64,000 nucleotides of DNA from CBDFKB01 sp965248715 (GTDB lineage Bacteria > Pseudomonadota > Alphaproteobacteria > Rhizobiales > Rhizobiaceae). The stretch lies in the NCBI GenBank assembly GCA_965248715.1, contig CBDFKB010000008.1, positions 1,488,001 to 1,552,000 of the forward strand, given 5' to 3'. Made by a program: the position numbers and the translations under genes. Below, in pieces: positions 16,257 to 25,706 of the stretch (its first letter is position 1; every line of letters starts with the position of its first letter). The notes under the pieces are model-generated. The model ran no database searches and had not been told where the DNA came from. It worked only from the letters and a program-made list of their open reading frames with translations.

Positions 16257-17094
16257 GTCTGTGGACATTCAGGATTCCCAAAAGCGTTGATTTCTGATTC
16301 AAGCTTCCAAAAGGGAGTTTGTAATGGACGAAAAGCGATTTGTTTTGAATGACCGGGTCTGGGAACGCCTTGCGCCTTTGCTCCCCGGCAAGGCAACAGA
16401 CAGTGGCCGGACAGGCGGCGACAACCGGTTGTTTTTGGAAGCGGTGTTCTGGCGGGTGCGCACGGGGTCTCCCTGGCGCGATCTGCCGACGAAATTTGGC
16501 AACTGGAACAGCCAGTTTCGCCGGTTCCGACGATGGGCCGAGCAGGGTGTTTTCGAGAGTCTTTTCAAAGCCATGAGCAATGACCCAGACCTCGAATACG
16601 CCATGATTGATGGCACCATTGTTTCGGTTCACCAAAAGGCAACCGGCGCAAAAGGGGGACTCAAAATCAGGCCATCGGGCGCTCGCGCGGTGGGTTGACC
16701 ACCAAGATCGTGGCGCTGGTGGACGCGCTTGGTAATCTTGTGCGTTTCATGCTGCTACCGGGACAGGCGCATGACATGAGGGGCGTGGCACCGCTGATCA
16801 AGGGCGTGTCATTCGCCGCTTTGCTGGCGGATAAAGCGTTTGACGCAAACTGGCTTCTGGAGGAGCTGGAAGACCGGGGCGCAACCGCCGTTATCCCGCC
16901 CAAATCAAATCGGATTGTGCAGCGAGAATACGATGAAGAGGCCTATTGTTGGCGGCATTTGGTTGAAAACTACTTCGCCAAGATCAAGGAATTTCGTGGC
17001 ATCGCAACGCGTTACGATAAAACCGATAACAGCTACGCTGCCAACTGGAACCTTGTCGCGGCGCTTATCGCATCAAGGTGAATGTCCACAGACC
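16257..17094 (+). mobile_element. Complete IS5-family insertion sequence, 838 bp
   Basis: Perfect 16-bp terminal inverted repeats GGTCTGTGGACATTCA, flanked by direct CTAG at 16253-16256 and 17095-17098. It carries one transposase in two overlapping frames. It differs from the IS5 copy at the left edge in both ends and protein sequence. Relict ends of the same type occur at 4307, 52032 and 57896. Confidence 0.92.
16324..17081 (+). CDS. IS5-family transposase, two frames joined by -1 frameshift
   Basis: The first frame (16324-16698) carries FVLNDRVWERLAPLLPGKAT and the catalytic AMIDGTIVSVHQKATGAKGG. The second (ending 17081) carries TTKIVALVDALGNLVRF, the second catalytic Asp in ADKAFDANWLLEEL, and VENYFAKIKEFRGIATRYDK. 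The change of frame is at CAAAAGGGGGA near 16651-16661. A -1 slip there reads KGGTQNQAIGRSRGGLTTK, which matches the family. Both frames are otherwise undamaged, so the transposase is probably functional through programmed frameshifting. Confidence 0.9.
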
Positions 17095-17146
17095 CTAGTT
17101 TTAGCTCGGGAAATGGACCCTCTGGCCCTGTGCTTTTTTGCCCCAT

Positions 17147-17458
17147 TGCGTACCCATCAGTGCTTTGTACCGTTGCCGGCAAACACAGCGCTATCCCCTC
17201 TATATACTTGACAGTAGCAAACTGCTCGCTATTCCAATTTCACTATAGGAGAATACCATTACGTGCAATGCTTCAATATGAAATTATAAGTTGTAGTTGA
17301 TGAATATGCATCTTCCACCGCTGGCGCGAAATTGCACTATGGACCTTGACGGCGCGGTCAAGCTTCGCCAATTCAGTGCATCACGCTACATTGGACCAAG
17401 CGGCCGATGTGGCAACCCAAATTCAACAATTCCTTAGAATTATCAACAACGAGTTCCC
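17147..17458. other. Intergenic region upstream of topA
   Basis: No gene is seen. It should hold the promoter of topA and that of the interrupted small gene. A TTGACA hexamer lies at 17208-17213, but no well-spaced -10 element stands out. Confidence 0.4.
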
Positions 17459-19990
17459 ATGGCAGCAAGTGTCGTAGTCGTCGAATCGCCTGCAAAAGCA
17501 AAGACGATCAACAAATATCTTGGCAGCGGTCACACGGTTTTGGCTTCCTACGGCCATGTCCGCGACCTACCGGCGAAGGACGGATCGGTGTTGCCGGATG
17601 CCGATTTCGAGATGTCTTGGGTGGTCGATACCAAGGCCAAATCGCGCATTAACGACATCGCCAAGGCGCTCAAGAACGCCGACCGACTGATTCTCGCCAC
17701 CGACCCGGACCGCGAAGGCGAAGCGATATCCTGGCACGTTCTGGAAATCCTCAACGCCAAGAAGGCGATCAAAGACAAGAAGGTCGAGCGGGTCGTCTTC
17801 AACGCCATTACCAAGAAATCGGTCCTCGACGCGATGAACAATCCGCGTGAGATCGATTCGGCGCTGGTCGACGCTTATCTTGCGCGCCGCGCGCTTGATT
17901 ACCTGGTTGGCTTCAACCTGTCTCCCGTGTTGTGGCGCAAACTGCCGGGCGCTAGGTCGGCTGGACGGGTGCAGTCGGTGGCGCTGCGACTGGTGTGCGA
18001 ACGCGAAAATGAGATCGAACTTTTCACCCCACAGGAATATTGGTCGGTTATCGCGACCCTTGCCAATGCCAAGGGCGCACTGTTCGAAGCCCGCATTAGC
18101 GAATGGGAAGGACGCAAGCTCAAGCGCCTCGATATCAACAATGGCGAATTAGCCGGCGCCATCAAGACACATATTGAGCAGGCGTCCATGCGCATTGCAT
18201 CGCTCGAAGCCAAACCGGTCAAACGCCACCCTTCCCCTCCATTTACCACCTCGACCCTGCAACAAGATGCGAGCCGCAAACTTGGCCTATCGGCATCGCG
18301 CATCATGCAAATTGCTCAACGCCTTTACGAGGGTGTGGATATCGGCGGCGAGACCGCTGGTTTGATCACCTATATGCGTACCGACGGCGTGCAGATTGCC
18401 GGTGAGGCACTCGACGCGATCCGCGGGCATATTTCGGGAAAGTTTGGGGCGCAATATGTGCCCGAGAAACCACGCCAGTACACCGCCAAAGCGCGCAATG
18501 CCCAAGAGGCCCACGAAGCGATCCGACCGACCGATGTGTCGCGCTCGCCCGAGGCGATGGCCAAGCATCTCGATGCTGATCAAAAACGGCTTTACGAACT
18601 GATCTGGAGGCGCGCGGTGGCCAGCCAAATGAACTCGGCCGCAATCGAGCGCACCACCGCCGATATTGCCGCCGAACATGGTGGCAAGACCGCACTGCTT
18701 AGGGCCAGCGGGTCAGTGATCACCTTTGACGGGTTCCTCAAGGTCTACGAACCGCCGGTTGCCAAGGACGAACAGGAAGAGGCTGCCAAACGCTTGCCGC
18801 CGCTTGCCAGGGGCGAAGCGGTGGATACCAAAAAGGTGGATGCCAAACGCCATTTCACCGAACCACCACCGCGTTATTCGGAAGCCTCGCTGATCCGCAA
18901 AATGGAGGAGCTAGGCATCGGCCGGCCTTCCACCTATGCAACCACCATGGCTACCCTACAGGATCGCGACTACGTGGTTTTGGAAAAACGCCGCTTCCTG
19001 CCACTCGCCAAAGGGCGGCTGGTGACCAGTTTTCTGGAGAGCTTCTTTCGCCAATATGTCGAGTATGATTTTACTGCGGCACTGGAGGAAAAGCTCGACC
19101 AGATTTCCGCCGGCGATCTGGCTTGGAAGTCGGTCCTTAGCGATTTTTGGCGCGAATTCGCCGCTAAGATTGCCGAGATCAAGGATTTGCGCGTGTCGCA
19201 AGTGCTCGACGCGCTCAACGAGGAACTGGCGCCACTAGTATTCCCCGAGCGCGAAGACGGGGTCGGGCCGCGGGTTTGTCCAAAGTGCGATAACGGGCAG
19301 TTGAGCTTAAAGGTTGGGCGCTATGGCGCTTTTGTTGGCTGTTCCAACTATCCAGACTGCGCTTTTACCCGGCAGATCGGCAAGTCCGAAGAAGCTGATG
19401 CCAGTGAAGACAATGGTCCACAAAATCTCGGCAGCGACCCGGATACCGGCGAAGATATTACCCTACGCAATGGCCGCTTTGGGCCTTATGTACAGCGCGG
19501 CGAAGGCAAACAAGCAAAACGCTCCAGCCTGCCAAAAGGCTTGAGCCCAAGCGAAATCGACCTGGAAAAAGCATTGTCCCTATTGTCACTGCCGCGCGAG
19601 GTCGGTGCCCACCCGGAGACCGGCAAGATGATTTCCGCCGGCCTCGGCCGCTACGGACCATTCGTCTTGCATGATGGCATCTATGCCAACCTCGACGGTT
19701 TCGAGGAAATTTTTACTGTCGGTCTCAACCGCGCCGTTACGCTGATTGCAGAAAAAGCTGAAAAAGGCGGCAGGCGCGGGGGCACCCCATCGGCGTTAAA
19801 AGAGCTTGGCGAGCATCCCGATCAGGGCGGTGCAATCACAGTGCGCGACGGGCGTTACGGCCCTTATGTCAATCATGGTAAGGTCAACGCGACATTGCCA
19901 AAAGACAAAGATCCGCAATCGGTGACGTTAGCCGAAGCACTGCAACTGATTGCGGAAAAAGCTGCCAAAGGCGGCCGAAAGCGCAAATAG
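17459..19990 (+). CDS. topA: DNA topoisomerase I (type IA)
   Basis: An 843-aa enzyme that relaxes negative supercoils. The Toprim domain opens with VVVESPAKAKTINKYLGSG and has the acidic triad in LATDPDREGEA. The active-site tyrosine is near residue 305 in LITYMRTDGV. One four-cysteine zinc ribbon (CPKC...GCSNYPDC) sits around residues 608-640, followed by C-terminal toprim repeats (GRFGPYVQRG, GRYGPFVLHD, GRYGPYVNHG). Length is normal for alphaproteobacteria. The stop codon directly abuts the rnr GTG start, so the two are surely cotranscribed. Confidence 0.97.
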   Translation: MAASVVVVESPAKAKTINKYLGSGHTVLASYGHVRDLPAKDGSVLPDADFEMSWVVDTKAKSRINDIAKALKNADRLILATDPDREGEAISWHVLEILNAKKAIKDKKVERVVFNAITKKSVLDAMNNPREIDSALVDAYLARRALDYLVGFNLSPVLWRKLPGARSAGRVQSVALRLVCERENEIELFTPQEYWSVIATLANAKGALFEARISEWEGRKLKRLDINNGELAGAIKTHIEQASMRIASLEAKPVKRHPSPPFTTSTLQQDASRKLGLSASRIMQIAQRLYEGVDIGGETAGLITYMRTDGVQIAGEALDAIRGHISGKFGAQYVPEKPRQYTAKARNAQEAHEAIRPTDVSRSPEAMAKHLDADQKRLYELIWRRAVASQMNSAAIERTTADIAAEHGGKTALLRASGSVITFDGFLKVYEPPVAKDEQEEAAKRLPPLARGEAVDTKKVDAKRHFTEPPPRYSEASLIRKMEELGIGRPSTYATTMATLQDRDYVVLEKRRFLPLAKGRLVTSFLESFFRQYVEYDFTAALEEKLDQISAGDLAWKSVLSDFWREFAAKIAEIKDLRVSQVLDALNEELAPLVFPEREDGVGPRVCPKCDNGQLSLKVGRYGAFVGCSNYPDCAFTRQIGKSEEADASEDNGPQNLGSDPDTGEDITLRNGRFGPYVQRGEGKQAKRSSLPKGLSPSEIDLEKALSLLSLPREVGAHPETGKMISAGLGRYGPFVLHDGIYANLDGFEEIFTVGLNRAVTLIAEKAEKGGRRGGTPSALKELGEHPDQGGAITVRDGRYGPYVNHGKVNATLPKDKDPQSVTLAEALQLIAEKAAKGGRKRK

Positions 19991-22273
19991 GTGGCCCGCA
20001 AAACCCTACGGGGCGCCAAACAGCCACTTCCAAGCCGCGACGCGGTATTGAAATTCATCGCTGACAATCCGCATAAAAGCGGCAAGCGGGAAATCGCCCG
20101 CGCGTTCGCGGTCTCAACCGCCGAACGCCGCGAGCTAAGGGCAATGCTGGCGGAACTTACTGATCAAGGTCTGATCGAAAAGCGCGGCAAGCGCATGACA
20201 CTAGGCGGGCAATTGCCTGCGGTAGCGGTACTAGAAATATTCGGCCGCGACCATGATGGCGGGCTTGTCGCCCGGCCGCAAAACTGGGACAGCGAGGAGC
20301 ATGGTGATCCGCCACACCTGCCATTGCGGCAAGCTGGCAACCGCAGTGGTGCTATTGTCGGGGTTGGCGACCGGGTGTTGGCGAATATTTCCGGCGGGCC
20401 CGACAATTACCGCGCCATGGTGATGAAGAAATTGCCAGCGGCTCAGACCCGCACCATTGGCATTGTCAAAGACTTTAGCGACGGCCATCGTATGATACCG
20501 GTCGACCGCCGGGCGCGTGAGGTAGAAATCGCCAGCGACCATGTTGGCGGTGCCAAGGATGGCGATTTGGTGGAAGTCGACATTCGGCGAACCGGGCGCG
20601 CCGGACTATCCGAAGGCCGCGTCACCCAGGTGCTGGGCAATCCGGGGTCGGAACAAGCGATTTCGATGATCGCGCTGCACGTGCACGATATTCCCCATGT
20701 TTTTCCCGAGGCGGCACTTGGCGAAGCCGAAAAAGCCAAACCGTTGGCCGCGCGCGAACGAACCGCCGATGGCCGCGAGGATTGGCGCCAGGTGAGCCTG
20801 ATCACCATCGATCCACAAGACGCCCGCGACCATGACGACGCGATTTTCGCCGAAGCCGATCCAGAAGTCGAAGGCGGCTGGTATGTTGTGGTGGCGATCG
20901 CCGATGTCGCCTTTTATGTGCGGCCAGGTAGCGCGCTCGACCGCGAAGCGCAAAAACGCGGCAATTCGGTCTATTTCCCGGGCCGCGTAGTGCCAATGCT
21001 GCCGGAACGAATTTCCAACCAATTATGCTCCTTGGTCGACAAGGAAGATCGGCCGGCGCTGGCGGTGCGGATGCGCTTTACCGCCGACGGACAAATGACC
21101 TGGCACCGGTTTTCCCGCATCACCATGCGTTCCCACGCCAAATTGTCCTATCGACAGGCCCAGGCAGCAATTGATGGTGCCGGCGGCATGGTCGAGCCAG
21201 AAATCCTGGAAACCGTACTTGAGCCCTTGTGGGCCGCATATCGCTGCCTGACCAAGGGGCGTAACCAGCGTGGGCCGTTGGAACTCGATTTACCGGAACG
21301 TAAAGTAGTGCTTGATGATGACGGCCGGGTTGCCAGGGTCATCGTGCCGCCACGCCTGGATGCACACCGGCTGGTGGAAGAATTCATGATCCAGGCCAAT
21401 GTTGCTGCCGCCACCAGCCTGGAACGCAAGAAACAGTCGCTGATTTATCGCTGCCACGACGCGCCGTCCCTCGATAAGCTGGAAAGCCTACGGCAATTTC
21501 TCAAAGGTATCGGCATCCCGTTGGCCAAGACCGGCAACCTCAAGCCCTCGGAATTTAACCGCATTCTCGATCAGGTGCGCGGCGCTGATGTCGCAGAATT
21601 GGCTGGCATGGTGGTTCTGCGCTCGCAATCGCAGGCAGAATATAGCGAGCGTAATTACGGTCATTTCGGCCTTAATTTAGCCCGCTACGCCCATTTCACA
21701 TCGCCAATCCGTCGCTATGCTGATCTGATTGTTCATCGCGCATTGATCACCGCCCTTGGCCTTGGAAAATATGGGCAGGCGGGCAGCGACCCACAGCAAT
21801 TAACCACGATCGCAGAACATATCTCAAAAACCGAGCGCCGTGCGATGGCGGCTGAGCGCGATACCCTTGACCGATTGATCGCCGATCATCTGGCGGAGCG
21901 AACCGGCGAGACTTTCGATGGCCGCATCAATGGCGTAACCGCAGCCGGCCTGTTCGTGACCCTAAACGAGACCGGCGCCGATGGATTTATCCCGGTAGCG
22001 ACACTCGGCGATGACTATTTTCATTTCGACGAAGCGGCCAGAGCGTTCATTGCCGCGCGCGATGGCCAAGTTTACCAGCTTGGCGATCCAGTGTCCGTCA
22101 AACTGGTCGAGGCGCTGCCGGTTTCCGGTTCGTTGCGCTTTGAAATGATCAGCGACGGCAAAAAAGCCGCGCATCTTGTCGCCTCCCGTCACAAACGTTC
22201 ACGCTCGCGGCCAAATAAGGGGCCAACGCGGGGCAAGCCGCAGCGAAGACGCCGGGCCGGTGGTAAACGGTAG
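19991..22273 (+). CDS. rnr: Ribonuclease R
   Basis: A 760-aa 3'-5' exoribonuclease of the RNB family that degrades structured RNA. The order is an N-terminal winged helix (residues 10-75), cold-shock domains, the RNB catalytic domain with DPQDARDHDDAIFAEAD near residue 275, and an S1 domain (RINGVTAAGLFVTLNETGAD) before a basic tail (RHKRSRSRPNKGPTRGK). It starts with GTG immediately after the topA TAG with no intervening base, implying translational coupling. Confidence 0.96.
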   Translation: MARKTLRGAKQPLPSRDAVLKFIADNPHKSGKREIARAFAVSTAERRELRAMLAELTDQGLIEKRGKRMTLGGQLPAVAVLEIFGRDHDGGLVARPQNWDSEEHGDPPHLPLRQAGNRSGAIVGVGDRVLANISGGPDNYRAMVMKKLPAAQTRTIGIVKDFSDGHRMIPVDRRAREVEIASDHVGGAKDGDLVEVDIRRTGRAGLSEGRVTQVLGNPGSEQAISMIALHVHDIPHVFPEAALGEAEKAKPLAARERTADGREDWRQVSLITIDPQDARDHDDAIFAEADPEVEGGWYVVVAIADVAFYVRPGSALDREAQKRGNSVYFPGRVVPMLPERISNQLCSLVDKEDRPALAVRMRFTADGQMTWHRFSRITMRSHAKLSYRQAQAAIDGAGGMVEPEILETVLEPLWAAYRCLTKGRNQRGPLELDLPERKVVLDDDGRVARVIVPPRLDAHRLVEEFMIQANVAAATSLERKKQSLIYRCHDAPSLDKLESLRQFLKGIGIPLAKTGNLKPSEFNRILDQVRGADVAELAGMVVLRSQSQAEYSERNYGHFGLNLARYAHFTSPIRRYADLIVHRALITALGLGKYGQAGSDPQQLTTIAEHISKTERRAMAAERDTLDRLIADHLAERTGETFDGRINGVTAAGLFVTLNETGADGFIPVATLGDDYFHFDEAARAFIAARDGQVYQLGDPVSVKLVEALPVSGSLRFEMISDGKKAAHLVASRHKRSRSRPNKGPTRGKPQRRRRAGGKR

Positions 22274-22294
22274 GCGCTCCAAACTCAGGGTGTT

Positions 22295-22735
22295 ATGGAT
22301 AGCTGTATGACCGCAGACCCAAACTGGCAAATGCACGATAATGCGCCACGCTCGCTGGCCAATGCGTTGTGGCGCGGTTGGCGCACCCGTTGTCCGCAAT
22401 GCGGACGCGGAAATTTGTTCGAACGCCTTTTGACAACAGTGGCAAATTGCGGCGAATGCGGTGAGGAGCTGCACCATCATCGCGCCGATGATCTGCCAGC
22501 CTACCTCAACATTTTGGTGGTCGGACATCTGGTAATCGGCGCGCTGACCGCGCTCATGTTCGCCCGCATGCTTCCGGTCGGCGGCGTGGTGGCAATCGGC
22601 ATTGTAATTGCGGTCGCGCTGGCATTTGTGTTGATGCGGCCGCTAAAGGGGGTCGTCATCGCGGCCCAATGGGCGCTGTTCATGCACGGGTTCGGCGATG
22701 GCGACGAGTGGGTTGACGAGGTGGAGGTTCCATGA
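22295..22735 (+). CDS. DUF983 family membrane protein
   Basis: A 146-aa protein with an N-terminal zinc-ribbon-like pair of CxxC motifs (CPQCGRG and CGECGEE). A HHRADDLPAY motif and two transmembrane helices follow (about residues 72-95 and 97-118). This is the DUF983 arrangement of unknown function that regularly follows rnr in Hyphomicrobiales. A GTG-rich leader with CAGGG precedes the ATG. Its stop codon overlaps the NUDIX gene start by four bases (ATGA). Confidence 0.9.
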   Translation: MDSCMTADPNWQMHDNAPRSLANALWRGWRTRCPQCGRGNLFERLLTTVANCGECGEELHHHRADDLPAYLNILVVGHLVIGALTALMFARMLPVGGVVAIGIVIAVALAFVLMRPLKGVVIAAQWALFMHGFGDGDEWVDEVEVP

Positions 22736-23502
22736 GCGATAGCGGCAATATCGAACTCGACAAGCTGAGCGGCATGGTCGGTGCCGCCAGAGCCGTAGTG
22801 AGCCCGAAATCTGTCAACAAGACGGTGATGCCGCGCGACGCCACCTCGATGGTCTTGCTCGACCGCCGCCACGGTGATTGGCACGTATTGATGGGCAAAC
22901 GGGCGGAAACCTTGAAATTCATGCCCGGTGCCATGGTGTTTCCTGGTGGTTCGGTCGACCGCAGCGACGGTTCTGTACCAGCACTCGACGATGTTCACCC
23001 GCAGCTCGCCACCCGGATCCGCAATCATTTGCGCGGGCGTGGCAGCGATCGCCGGGTTAAGGCGATCGGCCTTGCCGGCATCCGTGAGATGCAGGAAGAA
23101 GCGGGCCTATTAATCGGCACCGACGGTGTCTTTCCAAGCAACATTAAGAGTTGGGAACCATTTGCGAACAAGGGGATACGCCCTTCGCTTGGCCATCTTC
23201 GGTTGCTGGCGCGGGCGATTACCCCGCCGGTGATGCCACGCCGGTTCGATACCTGGTTTCTGCTCACAACCATGCAACATGTCGCCCATGTGCCAATTGG
23301 TGGGTTCGAGCCTTCCGGTGAATTAGAAGAATTACGCTGGGTCCGCCCGGTCGATGCGATGAATGAAAAAACCCGTGACATTACCCGGGTGATCCTGACT
23401 GATCTAATGCTGCGCCTTAAAGACGATCCCGAACTATCGCCGGCAACACCAGCGCCGTTCTACCGCTACCTGCATCGCCGCTTCCGTCGCTTCTCGATGT
23501 AA
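22732..23502 (+). CDS. NUDIX hydrolase
   Basis: A 256-aa NUDIX-fold protein. VFPGGSVDRSDG precedes a long insertion, and the NUDIX box GLAGIREMQEEAGLLIG is at about residues 112-128, with the REXXEE core intact. It resembles the NUDT19/YfcD-like hydrolases found downstream of DUF983 genes in this order. The substrate cannot be read from sequence; nucleoside diphosphate derivatives or CoA species are possible. Translationally coupled to DUF983 through an ATGA overlap. Confidence 0.88.
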   Translation: MSDSGNIELDKLSGMVGAARAVVSPKSVNKTVMPRDATSMVLLDRRHGDWHVLMGKRAETLKFMPGAMVFPGGSVDRSDGSVPALDDVHPQLATRIRNHLRGRGSDRRVKAIGLAGIREMQEEAGLLIGTDGVFPSNIKSWEPFANKGIRPSLGHLRLLARAITPPVMPRRFDTWFLLTTMQHVAHVPIGGFEPSGELEELRWVRPVDAMNEKTRDITRVILTDLMLRLKDDPELSPATPAPFYRYLHRRFRRFSM

Positions 23503-23535
23503 TCGGGCACGGATATCCCCGGATCGGTCTCGTTC

Positions 23536-24714
23536 ATGAAACGATATTTCGGCGAAACCGACCTTCCTTCAGCGCTTGCCGCCATATCGGCGATCTCGAT
23601 CGTCGGCGTTGCGCTCGGCCTAATCCAGCCTTTGTTGAGCATATTGATGGACAATCGTGGCGTGTCCGCCGGGATCATCGGCGCCAACACCGCGATCGCT
23701 GGCCTGGCCTCAATTGCCGCAGTGCCGATTGTGATCCCGCTGGCCAGGCGCTTCGGCACCGCCAATGTCATGGTCGGGTGTACCATCGTGTCTGCGGTGA
23801 CATTTGCCGGGTTTTACTTTTTTCAATCGCTTTGGGTTTGGTTTGTGCTGCGCACGATTGAACATGCGGCGCTGGCGATCTTATTCGTGCTCAGTGAGTT
23901 TTGGATCAGCACTGCGGCCGACCCCAAGAAGCGTGGTCTGGTGCTTGGGGTTTACGGAACCGTACTGAGCGTGGGTTTTGCTGCTGGCCCGGCGATCCTT
24001 GCCTATATCGGCACCGCTGGACCGGCCCCTTTCATCATCGGAAGTTCGATCATCGCCGTGGCAATCGTGCCGGTATTTGCCGCTTACGGCACCCAACCGG
24101 TAATCGCCTCCAGCCCTATACGGTCGGTTTTCCGCTACCTTTGGTTGGTGCCAGCGGCAACCGGCGCGGTGTTCGTATTCGGTTGTTTCGAGCAGGCGAT
24201 GCTGGGCTTGTTTCCGGTCTACGGCGCCCGCACCGGCCATGGCGAAACCGCAATCGCTGTGTTGTTAGTAATGTTGGCGCTTGGCAATATAGTCGCCGAG
24301 GTGCCGATCGGCATATTGAGCGATAAGGTGCGCGACCGTCGCTCGGTGTTGGCAGGTTGCGCGCTGGTTTGTGTCGCAGGCACGGTGGCGCTGCCGGCAT
24401 TCGCTACCCAGCCTATCATGGTCGCCATTTATCTTGTGGTATGCGGCGGCGCGGCGGGGGGCATGTATACCGCCGGCCTGGCCCATCTTGGCGCGCGACT
24501 AAGCAGTGGCGAGTTGGCACAAGCAAATGCTGCCTTCGTCATGGCCTACTCGATTGGCATGATGGTCGGGCCCTACGCCATCGGCATCGCCACCGAGTAC
24601 CACGATCCGCACGGCTTTGCCTGGTCGTTGGCCTTGATCGTGATGATCTATTTAATGGTGTTGATGTGGCGCATGCGCAATGGCACGGACAGCGCCGGCC
24701 AACAACCATCCTGA
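23536..24714 (+). CDS. MFS transporter
   Basis: A 392-aa inner-membrane protein with 12 predicted helices. It has an MFS motif A-like loop (LARRFGTAN between helices 2 and 3) and its repeat in the second half (GILSDKVRDRRSVL). The context is the topA-rnr-DUF983-NUDIX block, 33 bases after the NUDIX stop codon. Transport substrate is not predictable. It resembles the YcaD-like subgroup, and a distinct second member of this kind lies at 43.8 kb. Confidence 0.87.
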   Translation: MKRYFGETDLPSALAAISAISIVGVALGLIQPLLSILMDNRGVSAGIIGANTAIAGLASIAAVPIVIPLARRFGTANVMVGCTIVSAVTFAGFYFFQSLWVWFVLRTIEHAALAILFVLSEFWISTAADPKKRGLVLGVYGTVLSVGFAAGPAILAYIGTAGPAPFIIGSSIIAVAIVPVFAAYGTQPVIASSPIRSVFRYLWLVPAATGAVFVFGCFEQAMLGLFPVYGARTGHGETAIAVLLVMLALGNIVAEVPIGILSDKVRDRRSVLAGCALVCVAGTVALPAFATQPIMVAIYLVVCGGAAGGMYTAGLAHLGARLSSGELAQANAAFVMAYSIGMMVGPYAIGIATEYHDPHGFAWSLALIVMIYLMVLMWRMRNGTDSAGQQPS

Positions 24715-24801
24715 TCGGCTCTTGACTTTGCACCGTGCTTGACTAGGTTGCCGCCAAATCGTGGCCGCGTAGACGGTCGCCCCCTGTTTCGGAGCCATCC
24801 C

Positions 24802-24969
24802 ATGGCCAAGGCTACCACCATCAAGGTGAAATTGCAGAGCACCGCCGACACCGGCTTTTTCTACGTGACCAAGAAAAACAGCCGCACCATGACCGACAAG
24901 CTGATCAAGCGAAAATATGATCCGGTCGTCAAGAAGCATGTCGACTTTAAGGAAACCAAAATCAAATAG
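24802..24969 (+). CDS. rpmG: 50S ribosomal protein L33
   Basis: A 55-aa ribosomal protein beginning MAKATTIKVKLQSTADTGFF and ending in the lysine-rich VVKKHVDFKETKIK. The length and the absence of CxxC pairs mark the zinc-free (C-minus) form. The frame is open upstream to 24739, but the family starts at 24802. A clear rho-independent terminator follows at 24991. Confidence 0.97.
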   Translation: MAKATTIKVKLQSTADTGFFYVTKKNSRTMTDKLIKRKYDPVVKKHVDFKETKIK

Positions 24970-24990
24970 CGTGATCGGGTTTGATCTCCT

Positions 24991-25025
24991 TAAACCGCCG
25001 TGGCAACCGCCCGGCGGTTTTTGTA
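24991..25025 (+). terminator. Rho-independent terminator after rpmG
   Basis: AAACCGCCG pairs with CGGCGGTTT around an 11-base loop, and the T run continues to 25022. It is 22 bases after the rpmG stop codon. Confidence 0.88.
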
Positions 25026-25036
25026 TTATCAAAGGT

Positions 25037-25140
25037 CTAGAGCACAATCTGAAAAGTGGTGGCCGGTTTTCAGAAAAATTGTGCGAAAAACAAATAGATA
25101 GAGCACTATTTGCGATTCACAGATCGCGAAAAGTGCTCTA
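25037..25140. repeat. RIME-like palindromic repeat, type C
   Basis: Intact copy from CTAGAGCACAATCTG to AAAAGTGCTCTA. The first palindrome has GCACAAT/ATTGTGC outer and CTGAAAA/TTTTCAG inner stems around GTGGTGGCCGG. The second pairs AGAGCACTATTTGCGA with TCGCGAAAAGTGCTCT. It is the reference for the copy broken by the IS110-family element. Confidence 0.9.
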
Positions 25141-25540
25141 ATTTTACCGACGTTTGGAATAATTTGCCCATTCAACCCAGTGCTGACCCGGGCAAAAGAG
25201 ATATTGCACGGGCCGCGTGGGAGAAATTGGGGCCGACCGGAGATTGACTAAGGTACGAGGAGGCACTTAATACAACCTCCGATCGACTGACCCCGCGGAC
25301 CCAGGAGATGCGGCGGACCTGGGCGATCCGCAGGGTTTTCAGATTGGCGGAATTCGTTGGATTCATGCGGCTGAATCCGGCGCCAACCCTTCGATCACAA
25401 CAAGTCAAATCTGCAGCAAAAAATCAAGAAATTACTAACCTTTACAGGAAGTTAATGCGATTATTGCTTAAGCATTAAGCTTAACTGACCTGATTCCGAG
25501 CCATTTATGGTTACTTTGGTGGAAAATGCCATCGCGCCGC
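25141..25540. other. Intergenic region, no gene seen
   Basis: About 400 bases between rpmG and pleD. An inverted repeat pairs ACCCAGG with CCTGGGC near 25300-25325. The stretch 25443-25496 is rich in TTAA (for example GTTAATGC, GCTTAAGCATTAAGCTTAAC), but no TTAA-N7-TTAA CtrA site was found. Confidence 0.4.
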
Positions 25541-25706
25541 TTAGGGCTTCGAATCTGAAGTTCGTTGCATTATTCTGCAACCTCAGAACGAACTTCAGAT
25601 TCAAAGGGTCACTAGCAAGTCAATGATTCTGGTGTGGCTTAGGGATTTGAAATTCGCTGGATCGCGTGCAGCAACAATGATACGAATTTCAAATCCACCA
25701 CACTAG
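25541..25706. repeat. Paired-hairpin repeat, copy 1
   Basis: Two long hairpins, 25551-25566 with 25587-25602 (GAATCTGAAGTTCGTT arms) and 25643-25656 with 25683-25696 (GGATTTGAAATTCG arms). They are joined by a linker containing TCACTAGCAAG. The right end CACTAG supplies the pleD stop codon. A second copy with different but self-complementary arms lies at 56378-56546. Confidence 0.75.

Larger units (their letters stand above)
16094..17146 (-). pseudogene. Small gene (69 codons) split by an IS5-type element
   Basis: Joining the flanks of the IS at its CTAG duplication gives one continuous frame. It starts ATG at 17146 (MGQKSTGPEGPFPELKL) and, beyond the insertion, reads DDRLEFVEGMLSELGGMVRS and on to HNRTGSVEL with a stop at 16094. 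The product would be a short cytosolic helical protein convergent with dprA, overlapping its last bases. I do not recognise a named family. The insertion removes the first 18 codons, so the present allele is probably dead. Confidence 0.7.

Noticed and set aside
25443..25496. CtrA-binding site upstream or downstream of pleD
   Set aside because: TTAA motifs are present, but none with the required seven-base spacing, and the region is downstream of pleD rather than at its promoter.
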